A stretch of 16,365 nt of DNA from UBA5216 sp040081205 (GCA_040081205.1 JBEBHE010000075.1:1-16365), one strand, 5' to 3'; shown: positions 7,115 through 13,797, numbered from the stretch's first letter. Numbers and translations: made by a program. Notes: generated by a model from the letters alone, not told the origin.

Positions 7115-7154
7115 TTGTTGAATGTTCGAACGTAGTATGACTGTGCGTGAACAT
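7115..7154 (+). promoter_or_regulatory. Probable promoter/operator region of the PXPV gene
   Basis: TTGTTG (7115-7120) and TATGAC (7136-7141) are 15 bases apart, a poor sigma-70 match. More notable is the symmetry: GTTCGAAC (7124-7131) is a perfect palindrome, and ATGTTC (7122-7127) is repeated inverted as GAACAT (7149-7154), bracketing the candidate -10. This may be an operator, but the regulator is unknown. Confidence 0.3.
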
Positions 7155-7157
7155 TTT

Positions 7158-7164
7158 AAAGGAG
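7158..7164 (+). promoter_or_regulatory. Strong ribosome binding site of the PXPV gene
   Basis: AAAGGAG seven bases before the ATG is one of the best Shine-Dalgarno sequences in the window. It supports real and probably strong translation of the small secreted protein. Confidence 0.8.
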
Positions 7165-7171
7165 AACAATC

Positions 7172-7462
7172 ATGAAAAAATATCTCGTCTCAGCCCTGGC
7201 CAGTATTGCCGTGCTCGCCGCCGCCGGTATTTCGTCAGCCCACGCAGGTGGTGTATCGGTGGGCATCGCTATCGGCGTGCCGTTCCCTGCGCCTGTGGTC
7301 TATGCACGCGCGCCGGTTTACTACGCTGAACCCGAATACTATCCGCCGCCCGTTTATTACGCGCCGCCGCGCGTGGTGTACGCCCCGCCGGTGTACTACG
7401 CGCCGCGCGTGGTTTATTCCCAGCCTTATTATCGCCACCATCATCACCGCCACTGGCGCTAG
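7172..7462 (+). CDS. Secreted PXPV-repeat protein, Tyr/Pro-rich with His-rich tail
   Basis: Small exported protein of 96 residues. It has a clear Sec signal peptide (M-K-K-Y, hydrophobic core, cleavage after S-S-A-H-A at about residue 25), then a repetitive Pro/Val/Tyr region built of P-P-V-Y-Y-A-P and P-R-V-V-Y units, and a tail H-H-H-H-R-H-W-R. This fits the proteobacterial PXPV-repeat family, of unknown function. The His-rich end could bind metal, but that is inference. Start ATG 7172 has a strong AAAGGAG seven bases upstream. A terminator follows 39 bp after the stop. It lies on the plus strand inside an otherwise minus-strand group, and its 3' two thirds are antisense to the glycosylase frame. 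Confidence 0.88.
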   Translation: MKKYLVSALASIAVLAAAGISSAHAGGVSVGIAIGVPFPAPVVYARAPVYYAEPEYYPPPVYYAPPRVVYAPPVYYAPRVVYSQPYYRHHHHRHWR

Positions 7463-8027
7463 CCGGCGCTGAGCGACCCACTTTCTTCCTCGGTGTGTTT
7501 GAACGCGTCCGGATCGCTTCGGTCGCGTTTTTTTTGTCCTGCGTCGCCAGCACACCGCGCCATGCCTTGAGTTTCGCATCAAACGGCAGCGTGTACGCCG
7601 GACTCGATGAGGGCAGCACCAGCGTCTGGAATCCCGCCTCGGTAAACACTGTCGCGAAACGCCCTGCCGTCTTGCCATTAAAAAAAATGCGCTTCAAGCC
7701 GCGCGCCACGCTAGTCACTTTGTGAAAATCGTTGCTCACCGCATTGCGGATGTTGCTGTCCAGTGCACCGGCACGCTGGCATTTGTGAAGTACATCCCAC
7801 AATCCAATGCGATGCCTGAGCAAAACCGGCAGCCGCTTTGCGTAATCCATTTCAAACAGCGGCTCATTCAGCAACGCCCCCATCAACTTCCAGAAATGAT
7901 TTTGCGGATGGCCGTAATACTGCTTTTTCGCCAGCGACGCCGGACTCGGAAAACTACCCAGAATCAAAACCCTGACGCCGCTATCGATGACCGGCGGGAA
8001 ACCCCGCTGCCGCGCCGCCGTGCCCAT
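7269..8027 (-). CDS. DNA-deoxyinosine/uracil glycosylase (family 6 type) with antisense C-terminal extension
   Basis: Base-excision repair enzyme of the hypoxanthine/uracil DNA glycosylase group. The core is residues 1-161: I-L-G-S-F-P-S (22-28), Y-Y-G-H-P-Q-N-H-F-W (37-46, with N43 the expected catalytic Asn), W-D-V-L, R-A-G-A-L-D-S-N-I, F-N-G-K-T-A (116-121) and L-P-S-S-S-P-A (138-144). Family members usually end soon after the A-W-R segment at 155-157. Here no stop occurs, and about 90 extra residues rich in Arg, Ala, Lys and Pro follow. They read through the PXPV gene's terminator (residues about 165-176) and then antisense to its coding region (from about 189). The start lies nine bases after the MoxR stop. 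The core call is firm; whether the tail is a real protein domain is doubtful. Confidence 0.82.
   Translation of the reverse strand: MGTAARQRGFPPVIDSGVRVLILGSFPSPASLAKKQYYGHPQNHFWKLMGALLNEPLFEMDYAKRLPVLLRHRIGLWDVLHKCQRAGALDSNIRNAVSNDFHKVTSVARGLKRIFFNGKTAGRFATVFTEAGFQTLVLPSSSPAYTLPFDAKLKAWRGVLATQDKKNATEAIRTRSNTPRKKVGRSAPASASGGDDGGDNKAGNKPRAARSTPAGRTPRAAARNKRAADSIRVQRSKPARVHRPQAQGTARR
7502..7535 (+). terminator. Rho-independent terminator of the PXPV gene
   Basis: The arms AACGCGTCCG (7502-7511) and CGGTCGCGTT (7520-7529) form nine pairs with one T-T mismatch around an 8-base loop, and run into eight T residues (7528-7535). It is placed 39 bp after the PXPV stop, and it lies wholly inside the antisense glycosylase frame. 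Confidence 0.78.
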
Positions 8028-8036
8028 GCCAAAAAA

Positions 8037-8876
8037 TTATTTCTTGCGCGACATGAACACCAGTCGCTCGAACAAATGCACGTCCTGTTCGTTCTTGAGC
8101 AGCGCGCCGTGCAGCGGCGGAATGATCTTATGCTGATCCTGGCTATGCAGTGTCTCAGGCGAAATATCTTCCGCCACCAGCAGTTTCAGCCAGTCGAGCA
8201 GCTCCGAAGTTGAGGGTTTTTTCTTCAGCCCGGGCACGTCGCGAATTTCAAAAAAAGCATTCAGTGCCTGGCTCAATAAAATCTTCTTGATCCCCGGAAA
8301 ATGCACATCGACAATCTGCGTCATCGTTTCGTGGTCGGGGAACCGGATGTAGTGAAAAAAGCAGCGCCGTAAAAATGCATCGGGCAATTCTTTTTCGTTG
8401 TTGCTGGTAATAATCACCAGCGGCCGCGTTTTGGCCTTGATCAGTTTCTGCGTCTCGTAAACGTAAAACTCCATGCGGTCGAGTTCGCGCAGCAAGTCAT
8501 TCGGAAACTCGATATCGGCCTTGTCCACCTCGTCGATCAGCAGCACCGACGGCTCCGGCGATTCAAACGCTTTCCACAACATGCCCTGCACAATGTAATT
8601 GGAAATATCCTTGACCTTCTCGTCACCCAATTGCGAGTCACGCAGACGCGATACCGCATCGTATTCATACAAACCGTGCTGCGCCTTGGTAGTTGATTTG
8701 ATATGCCACTCGTAAAGCGGGCGCTTCAACGCCTTGGCCACTTCCAGCGCCAGCATGGTTTTGCCGGTGCCGGGCTCGCCCTTAATCAGCAGCGGACGCT
8801 CCAGCGTGATCGCGGCGTTCACCGCCATCATCAGATCGCGGGTTGCAACGTAATTGTCGGTGCCTTCAAAACGCAT
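8037..8876 (-). CDS. MoxR-family AAA+ ATPase, CoxD-like
   Basis: Cytoplasmic AAA+ ATPase of 279 residues of the MoxR class, which acts as a chaperone for metalloenzyme maturation together with VWA proteins. It shows Walker A G-E-P-G-T-G-K-T (33-40), Walker B L-L-I-D-E-V-D (112-118), sensor-1 I-T-S-N-N (156-160) and R170-R171 as arginine-finger candidates, then the C-terminal lid. A longer frame could start at 8948, but that would overlap the preceding gene and lacks family similarity. ATG 8876 starts at the conserved M-R-F-E-G-T-D-N-Y and has AAGGAA seven bases upstream, so I choose it. It lies 31 bp after the MocA-like gene and nine bases before the glycosylase, all on one strand, with the CoxE-like VWA gene further on. 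Confidence 0.92.
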   Translation of the reverse strand: MRFEGTDNYVATRDLMMAVNAAITLERPLLIKGEPGTGKTMLALEVAKALKRPLYEWHIKSTTKAQHGLYEYDAVSRLRDSQLGDEKVKDISNYIVQGMLWKAFESPEPSVLLIDEVDKADIEFPNDLLRELDRMEFYVYETQKLIKAKTRPLVIITSNNEKELPDAFLRRCFFHYIRFPDHETMTQIVDVHFPGIKKILLSQALNAFFEIRDVPGLKKKPSTSELLDWLKLLVAEDISPETLHSQDQHKIIPPLHGALLKNEQDVHLFERLVFMSRKK

Positions 8877-8883
8877 TGTGGGT

Positions 8884-8889
8884 TCCTTG
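8884..8889 (-). promoter_or_regulatory. Ribosome binding site deciding the MoxR start
   Basis: Read on the minus strand this is AAGGAA, seven bases before the ATG at 8876. It supports that start over the upstream ATG at 8948. Confidence 0.65.
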
Positions 8890-8906
8890 ACTATTAATCT
8901 TTGGCC

Positions 8907-8912
8907 ATTATA
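8907..8912 (-). promoter_or_regulatory. Possible internal -10 (TATAAT) before MoxR gene
   Basis: A perfect TATAAT on the minus strand overlaps the stop codon of the MocA-like gene and lies about 30 bp before the MoxR start. No good -35 hexamer is seen at 16-18 bases, so a separate promoter is only possible. Confidence 0.25.
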
Positions 8913-9507
8913 ACGGGGGCGGGATATCTTCCCGGCGGTCGATATCAAAGATCACGCCTTGATCGTCCGTCGCGATCAGCTGGATTTCCGCATGGTGGCG
9001 TTTGATCACGGCACGTGCGCCTTCGTCGCCACGGCAAGCCAGCAATTCGTCGAGCAACGTGACGCTAAAACCCACGGGGTGTCCGCGCTCGCCGCGATAC
9101 GAAGGCGCGGCTATCAACGCCCCCTGCTGAATCGCCTCGGCAACCTGCCGGATGGTGTCAGGGTTTATGCGCGGCATGTCAGCCAATGCCACGACCCACC
9201 CCGCGATATTGGGCACATCGGCCTTCGTGTGTGCAATCGCATGGGCCAGGCTAACGCCCATGCCGTCAGCCGCATTCGCACAAACGGTTACATCAGCCCC
9301 TTCGCTACGCAACGCGTGCGCCAGTTCTTCGCTGCCGGGACGAACCACCGCCGTCACCGCCACGCCCCCTGCCCGCATATTGCGCGCGGAACGCACCCCG
9401 ATCGGCACGCCCTCCAGCCGATGCAACAATTTACCCCCGCCAAAGCGCGAACCGGCGCCGGCGGCAAGCAGAATTCCAGCAACAGGCAGTAGCGAAGCAT
9501 CGTTCAT
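8908..9507 (-). CDS. MocA-like molybdopterin cytidylyltransferase
   Basis: Nucleotidyltransferase of 199 residues, likely CTP:molybdopterin cytidylyltransferase, making the MCD cofactor of xanthine-dehydrogenase/CO-dehydrogenase type enzymes. Evidence is the nucleotide-binding L-A-A-G-A-G-S-R-F-G-G-G-K (14-26), N-A-A-D-G-M-G-V-S-L (78-87), A-L-A-D-M-P-R-I (107-114, metal-binding Asp), G-E-R-G-H-P-V-G-F (139-147), G-D-E-G-A-R (160-165) and D188-I-D190 near the end. The frame is open further upstream, to 9582, but the conserved fold begins only after M-N-D-A-S-L-L-P-V, so ATG 9507 is chosen. It leads the group continuing with MoxR, the glycosylase and VWA. A MobA-like or other NTP-transferase specificity is the alternative. 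Confidence 0.87.
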   Translation of the reverse strand: MNDASLLPVAGILLAAGAGSRFGGGKLLHRLEGVPIGVRSARNMRAGGVAVTAVVRPGSEELAHALRSEGADVTVCANAADGMGVSLAHAIAHTKADVPNIAGWVVALADMPRINPDTIRQVAEAIQQGALIAAPSYRGERGHPVGFSVTLLDELLACRGDEGARAVIKRHHAEIQLIATDDQGVIFDIDRREDIPPPL

Positions 9508-9516
9508 CGTGGCCCA

Positions 9517-9522
9517 ATTATA
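9517..9522 (-). promoter_or_regulatory. Perfect -10 hexamer next to the MocA start
   Basis: TATAAT on the minus strand ends nine bases before ATG 9507. The expected transcription start would fall within about three bases of the start codon, so the message would be nearly leaderless, matching the lack of a ribosome binding site. The -35 region is poor. Confidence 0.35.
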
Positions 9523-9580
9523 CGCAGCACATGCGGTAAACTTGCACGAACCACACCACGTTGCGGCCTGCTCTGGACTC

Positions 9581-9587
9581 AAAGGAA
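9581..9587 (+). promoter_or_regulatory. Ribosome binding site deciding the TTG start of Bug protein 1
   Basis: AAAGGAA eight bases before TTG 9596. It places the start at the beginning of a signal peptide and rejects the much longer open frame that runs back through the MocA-like gene in antisense. Confidence 0.75.
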
Positions 9588-9595
9588 CGATTCAA

Positions 9596-10573
9596 TTGAC
9601 ACCAATACTGACATCACTCATGGGCGCTGCACTCGTAAGCCTCACGGCCCATGCGCAAGCGCAGGCAGACGTGTACCCCTCGCGCCCGATACGGCTCATC
9701 GTACCGTTCTCACCGGGTTCCAGCACCAACGATATTCTGGGCCGCGGCATCGCACAGCGGTTGACCATCGCACTCGGTCAACAAGTGGTGGTCGATAACC
9801 GCCCTGGCGCGGGCGGCACCTCCGGCACCGAAATCGTCGCCAAAGCACCGCCGGATGGCTACACGCTGCTGGTGGCCATCGCCGGGCCGCTGACCGTCGC
9901 GCCCAGCGTGTATAAAAAAATTGGCTACGACGCCACACGTGATTTCGCTGCCGTGGCGCGCGTTGCCGTGATTCCCTACCTGATGGTAGTCAGCAACAGT
10001 GTCTCCGCTACCAATGTGAAAGAACTCATCGCGCTCGCCAAATCCAAACCGCGCGGCATCAACTTTGCGTCGTCCGGCGTGGGCGGCTCACCGCATTTGT
10101 GCGGCGAGTTGTTCAACACCATGGCCGGCCTCGAGATGGTTCACATCCCCTACAAAGGCGCAGGCGTGGCCACGACCGATGTCCTGTCAGGACAGATTCA
10201 GATGTTCTGCACCGGTGTCACCGCGCTCAACGCGCTGGTCAAAGCCGGACGCATGCGCCCGATTGGCATGGCCACACTCAAACGCTCGGCGCTGATGCCG
10301 GACATTCCCACCATCAGCGAGCAAGGGCTGAAAGATTTTGAAGTGACATCGTGGACCGGCATTGTTGCGCCGGCCAAAACGCCGCGTGCCATTTTGCAAA
10401 AGCTCTACGACAACCTCGCCAAAATCACCCAGACCGACGACATGAAAAATTTCGTGCAGGGTCAAGGCGCGGAATTAAGCTTGCTGGGTCCGGAGGCATT
10501 TGCAGCCGACATCAAGAGCGACATCGCGAAATGGGCGCGTGTGGTCAAGGCCGCAAAGATTCAACCGGAATAG
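9596..10573 (+). CDS. Bug/TctC-family periplasmic solute-binding protein (1)
   Basis: Periplasmic binding protein of tripartite tricarboxylate transporters, 325 residues from TTG 9596. The first 22-24 residues form a signal peptide ending A-H-A-Q-A-Q-A. The mature part starts with D-V-Y-P-S-R-P-I-R-L-I-V-P-F-S-P-G. Family signatures follow: V-D-N-R-P-G-A-G-G (67-74), A-K-A-P-P-D-G-Y-T-L-L (82-92), N-F-A-S-S-G-V-G-G (156-164) and H-I-P-Y-K-G-A (183-189). The carboxylate-type ligand cannot be named from sequence. No TctA/TctB membrane subunits are nearby, which is common for the amplified Bug families of Burkholderiales. The DUF1499 gene starts three bases after its stop, indicating an operon. 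Confidence 0.9.
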   Translation: MTPILTSLMGAALVSLTAHAQAQADVYPSRPIRLIVPFSPGSSTNDILGRGIAQRLTIALGQQVVVDNRPGAGGTSGTEIVAKAPPDGYTLLVAIAGPLTVAPSVYKKIGYDATRDFAAVARVAVIPYLMVVSNSVSATNVKELIALAKSKPRGINFASSGVGGSPHLCGELFNTMAGLEMVHIPYKGAGVATTDVLSGQIQMFCTGVTALNALVKAGRMRPIGMATLKRSALMPDIPTISEQGLKDFEVTSWTGIVAPAKTPRAILQKLYDNLAKITQTDDMKNFVQGQGAELSLLGPEAFAADIKSDIAKWARVVKAAKIQPE

Positions 10574-10576
10574 CCG

Positions 10577-11023
10577 ATGCGATGGATTCATGATGTGTCT
10601 ACCGACGCGGACGATCCGCCCCCCTTTGTCGCGTTGCGCGAAGTGCGACTCGCGTGCGCGAACGGCGCAGACTACAGCGGTCTGAGCGCGGATGAACATC
10701 GCAAACGTTACCCGGATCTACAGACCAGTGTATTTAATCAGCCGCTGGCGCAAGTTTTTGGCACAGCGCTCGCTTTTGCCGATGCGCTCAACTGGAACGT
10801 TGCTGCCGCCATTGAACACGAAGGCCGCATCGAAGCCACCGCCACCACGCCGCTGCTGCGCTTCAAGGACGATGTGGTGATACGCATACGGGTGTTCGGC
10901 AACACATCTCGGCTGGACATACGCTCCGCATCGCGCATTGGCAGCAGCGATTTGGGCGCCAACGCAAAGCGTATACGCACTTTTTTGGATAACTTAAATT
11001 CTTCTTTAAAAACAAATACTTGA
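10577..11023 (+). CDS. DUF1499 family protein
   Basis: Protein of 148 residues matching DUF1499 in its overall pattern: R-Y-P-D-L-Q-T near 44-50, T-T-P-L-L-R-F-K-D-D-V-V-I-R-I (90-104), and S-R-L-D-I-R-S-A-S-R-I-G-S-S-D-L-G-A-N-A followed by K-R-I-R-T-F-L (111-137). No signal peptide or membrane helix is apparent. The biochemical role of the family is unknown. It is wedged between Bug protein 1 (three bases) and hydroxypyruvate isomerase (five bases to its ATG), so it is very probably cotranscribed with them. The 3' end is AT-rich relative to the rest. Confidence 0.85.
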   Translation: MRWIHDVSTDADDPPPFVALREVRLACANGADYSGLSADEHRKRYPDLQTSVFNQPLAQVFGTALAFADALNWNVAAAIEHEGRIEATATTPLLRFKDDVVIRIRVFGNTSRLDIRSASRIGSSDLGANAKRIRTFLDNLNSSLKTNT

Positions 11024-11028
11024 ACATC

Positions 11029-11808
11029 ATGCCAAGATTCTGTGCCAACCTCACGCTGCTTTATAACGAACATGATTTTCCCGAACGCTTCGGTGCCGCA
11101 TCACGCGCCGGCTTCAAGGGCGTCGAATATTTATTCCCGTACGACTACGACAAACATCAACTCGCCGAACTGTTGAATCGCCACCAGCTAGTGCAGGTGC
11201 TACACAACCTGCCCGCGGGCGACTGGGCCAAAGGCGAACGCGGTATCGCGTGCCACCCCGATCGTGTAAACGAATTTCAGGCCAGCGTCGAAACAGCCAT
11301 AGCCTACGCCAGCGCGCTCGGCTGCAAACAGGTGAACTGCCTGGCGGGACTTGCACCGGCAAACGTTACGCCGGAAAAACTACGCGAGACTTTCGTCAGC
11401 AATCTGAAATTCGCAGCGCCAAAATTCAAAGCTGCCGGCATCAAATTGCTGATCGAGCCGATCAACAGCGTTCGCGACATGCCGGGTTTTTATCTAAACC
11501 ATACGCAGCAAGCACTCGACATCATTGCCGAGACCGGCTCGGATAATGTGTTCGTGCAGTACGACATCTATCACATGCAAATCATGGAAGGCGATCTGGC
11601 CAGCACCATCGAAAAAAATCTGAACATGATTCCGCACATGCAGCTGGCCGACAACCCCGGCCGGCACGAGCCCGGCACCGGAGAGATCAATTACGACTAC
11701 CTGTTTGGTTTCATCGACCGGATCGGCTACACCGGCTGGATCGGCTGCGAATACAAGCCGCTGACCACGACCGATGCCGGCCTCGGCTGGATCAAACCGT
11801 ATCGGTAA
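11029..11808 (+). CDS. hyi: Hydroxypyruvate isomerase
   Basis: TIM-barrel isomerase interconverting hydroxypyruvate and tartronate semialdehyde, 259 residues, close to E. coli Hyi in length. The metal site of the AP-endonuclease-2-like fold is visible: E143 (L-I-E-P-I-N), D179 (Q-Y-D-I-Y-H-M-Q), Q205 (H-M-Q-L-A-D) and E241 (G-C-E-Y-K-P). The loop D-N-P-G-R-H-E-P-G-T-G-E-I (208-220) and the N-terminal M-P-R-F-C-A-N-L-T are also characteristic. A TTG at 11020 is in frame and overlaps the previous stop, but the family normally begins at M-P-R-F, so ATG 11029 is chosen. It is followed by the reductase that uses its product. A broader sugar-isomerase specificity is the only serious alternative. 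Confidence 0.93.
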   Translation: MPRFCANLTLLYNEHDFPERFGAASRAGFKGVEYLFPYDYDKHQLAELLNRHQLVQVLHNLPAGDWAKGERGIACHPDRVNEFQASVETAIAYASALGCKQVNCLAGLAPANVTPEKLRETFVSNLKFAAPKFKAAGIKLLIEPINSVRDMPGFYLNHTQQALDIIAETGSDNVFVQYDIYHMQIMEGDLASTIEKNLNMIPHMQLADNPGRHEPGTGEINYDYLFGFIDRIGYTGWIGCEYKPLTTTDAGLGWIKPYR

Positions 11809-11865
11809 AGCGATCCAACGCCAGACTGTGGCAGAATTCACGCACCCCTCAACTGGAGAACGCGC

Positions 11866-12774
11866 ATGAGCAATATCGGCTTTATCGGACTCGGCATCAT
11901 GGGCAAACCCATGGCCCTCAACCTCATCAAGGGCGGCCACACGCTGTTTCTCACCTCGCGCAGTGGCGTCGCGAAAGAACTCACCGACGCCGGCGGCAAG
12001 ACGTGTGCCAATGCCAAAGAAGTCGCGCAGAAAGCAGATGTCATCATCACCATGGTGCCCGACACGCCCGATGTTGCAAAAGTGTTGTTCGGTGCAAACG
12101 GCGTCGCCGAAGGATTAACGAATACACCCGCAGGCAAAGCTGCGGCGGGCAAGATCGTCATCGACATGAGCTCGATTTCGCCGATGGAAACCAAAGCCTA
12201 CGCAAAAAAAATCAACGACCTCGGCTGCGAATATGTCGATGCGCCGGTTTCCGGCGGCGAAGTCGGCGCGAAAGCCGCGTCACTCACCATCATGATCGGC
12301 GCCAGTCCGGCAACCTTCGACAAGGTGAAACCATTATTTGAACTGATGGGCAAAAATATTACGCTGGTCGGTGGCAACGGCGACGGACAAACCTGCAAAG
12401 TGTGCAATCAAATTATCGTTGCGCTCAACATCGAAGCGGTGAGTGAAGCGCTGGTGTTCGCAGCTAAGGCCGGCGCTGATCCGGCGAAAGTGCGGCAGGC
12501 GCTGATGGGCGGATTCGCCGCGTCGCGCATCCTCGAAGTACATGGTGAGCGCATGATCAAGCGCACCTTCGATCCGGGGTTCCGCATCGAGCTGCATCAA
12601 AAGGATTTGAATCTCGCACTACAGGGCGCGCGCGCGATGGGCGTGGCGCTGCCCAACACCGCCACCGCACAGGAAATGTTTAACGCCTGCGTCGCGCAAG
12701 GCGGCGCGAAGTGGGATCACTCGGCAATGGTCAAAGCACTGGAAATCATGGCGAATCATCCGGTCGCTAAATAG
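11866..12774 (+). CDS. glxR: 2-hydroxy-3-oxopropionate (tartronate semialdehyde) reductase
   Basis: NAD(P)H-dependent reductase of the beta-hydroxyacid dehydrogenase family, converting tartronate semialdehyde to D-glycerate. The 302 residues show the Rossmann motif G-F-I-G-L-G-I-M-G-K-P-M (5-16), S-R-S after strand 2 (31-33, compatible with NADP(H)), the substrate-binding D-A-P-V-S-G-G (125-131), catalytic K178 in C-K-V-C-N-Q, and H-Q-K-D-L-N-L-A-L (244-252). The gene has a good TGGAG seven bases upstream. It lies 57 bp after hyi, which supports this substrate over 3-hydroxyisobutyrate. A run of small polar residues at 85-96 (T-N-T-P-A-G-K-A-A-A) makes a slightly longer loop before strand V-I-D-M-S-S. 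Confidence 0.9.
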   Translation: MSNIGFIGLGIMGKPMALNLIKGGHTLFLTSRSGVAKELTDAGGKTCANAKEVAQKADVIITMVPDTPDVAKVLFGANGVAEGLTNTPAGKAAAGKIVIDMSSISPMETKAYAKKINDLGCEYVDAPVSGGEVGAKAASLTIMIGASPATFDKVKPLFELMGKNITLVGGNGDGQTCKVCNQIIVALNIEAVSEALVFAAKAGADPAKVRQALMGGFAASRILEVHGERMIKRTFDPGFRIELHQKDLNLALQGARAMGVALPNTATAQEMFNACVAQGGAKWDHSAMVKALEIMANHPVAK

Positions 12775-12782
12775 CCAACGCG

Positions 12783-13751
12783 ATGACACGCTACGCTGTT
12801 TGCATTGCTCATGCCGCACTGCTGATCGCGGCAGCGGGCGACGCTTTGGCGCAGGCATACCCGAACAAAATCATACGTGTCATCAATCCTTCCGCGCCCG
12901 GCGGCAACAGCGATGCATTATTTCGCGTGTTGTCGCCGAAGATGATCGAAAATCTCGGCCAGCAACTTGTGATGGAATATCGTCCCGGCGCAGGCGCAAC
13001 CGTCGGATCAGATCTCGTGGCGAAAAGCGCGCCGGACGGCTACACCACCATGTTTGTCGCCGCCAGCCATGTGATGAATCCGGCGCTGGTGCGCAAACTG
13101 CCTTACGACACACTGAAGGATTTCACGCCGCTCGGATTGATCGCCGACATTCCTTCCGCGTTGGTCGCGCACCCATCGTTGCCCGCAAAAAACGTGCGGG
13201 AACTTATTGTGCTGGGTCGTACGCACCCTGGCGCGATCAACTTCTCGTCGGGTGGGCGCGGCACAGTCGGCCACCTCGCCGGCACGTTGTTCAGTTCGAT
13301 GGCAAAAGCGCAATACACGTTTGTTGCCTATAAGGGCTCGCACCAGGCGTTGATTGATGTCATGTCGGGCACGATTCACTTTCAGTTCTCGAGCATTTCC
13401 AATTTGTTGCCTTACGTTCACGCGGGCCGCTTGCGCATGCTGGCGCAAACTGGCGAGAAGCGCTCCCCCATCGCCGCACACACACCGACGATGGAAGAGT
13501 CCGGGCTGCCCGGATTTGTGGTACGCAGCGGATTCAGCTTTGCCGGTCCCGCCGGACTGCCGCCCACGGTCGTTGAAAGACTCAACGGCGCGTTGGTATT
13601 GTCGTTACGCGAACCAGCCAATCGTAAATTACTCATCGCGCGCGGCGCTGATCCAGTAGGCAGCACACCCGATGAACACGCGCGCTATATCAGCACGGAA
13701 ATCGGGAAATGGATGAAGAGCGCGCGTGAAGCAGGCATTACGCCGGAGTGA
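12783..13751 (+). CDS. Bug/TctC-family periplasmic solute-binding protein (2)
   Basis: Second tripartite-tricarboxylate-type binding protein, 322 residues. The signal peptide covers about 1-23 (cleavage after D-A-L-A), and the mature part begins Q-A-Y-P-N-K-I-I-R-V. Signatures are Y-R-P-G-A-G-A-T-V-G (67-75), V-A-K-S-A-P-D-G-Y-T (79-88), F-S-S-G-G-R-G-T-V-G-H-L and V-A-Y-K-G-S-H-Q-A-L. The Bug1 strand N-F-A-S-S-G-V-G-G-S-P-H-L is replaced here by N-F-S-S-G-G-R-G-T-V-G-H-L, and the two are clearly different paralogues, so different ligands are likely. It starts eight bases after the reductase stop, and no TctA/B partner is present. Its ligand may be a hydroxy acid handled by the neighbouring enzymes, but that is inference from position. 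Confidence 0.9.
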   Translation: MTRYAVCIAHAALLIAAAGDALAQAYPNKIIRVINPSAPGGNSDALFRVLSPKMIENLGQQLVMEYRPGAGATVGSDLVAKSAPDGYTTMFVAASHVMNPALVRKLPYDTLKDFTPLGLIADIPSALVAHPSLPAKNVRELIVLGRTHPGAINFSSGGRGTVGHLAGTLFSSMAKAQYTFVAYKGSHQALIDVMSGTIHFQFSSISNLLPYVHAGRLRMLAQTGEKRSPIAAHTPTMEESGLPGFVVRSGFSFAGPAGLPPTVVERLNGALVLSLREPANRKLLIARGADPVGSTPDEHARYISTEIGKWMKSAREAGITPE

Positions 13752-13773
13752 TGAATGTTTTTCAAGTTATGGT

Positions 13774-13789
13774 GTTAAACGTTTTTAAC
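13774..13789 (+). repeat. Small inverted repeat before the FAD-oxidase gene
   Basis: GTTAAA and TTTAAC form a perfect 6-bp dyad with a 4-base spacer, ending eight bases before ATG 13798. It has no T tract beyond the stem, so it is not a classical terminator. It could be an operator or an RNA hairpin affecting translation. Confidence 0.35.
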
Positions 13790-13797
13790 GGCCACTC

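Noticed and set aside
7495..7725. Plus-strand frame of 76 codons opposite the glycosylase core
   Set aside because: It starts at the PXPV terminator, lacks a ribosome binding site and is antisense to the conserved glycosylase motifs.
8877..8948. Longer start for the MoxR ATPase at 8948
   Set aside because: It would overlap the end of the MocA-like gene and add residues unlike the family; ATG 8876 has its own ribosome binding site.
9152..9595. Upstream extension of the first Bug protein frame across the MocA-like gene
   Set aside because: The extension is antisense to a well-supported gene, whereas TTG 9596 has a good ribosome binding site and begins a signal peptide.
11020..11028. TTG start of hydroxypyruvate isomerase overlapping the DUF1499 stop
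   Set aside because: Family proteins begin at M-P-R-F, which corresponds to ATG 11029. The overlap is possible but not needed.
11830..11843. GG-N10-GC spacing (TGGCA...CGC) before the glxR-like gene, resembling a sigma-54 promoter
   Set aside because: The -12 part reads CACGC instead of TTGCA, and no activator site is seen nearby; the spacing alone is expected by chance.
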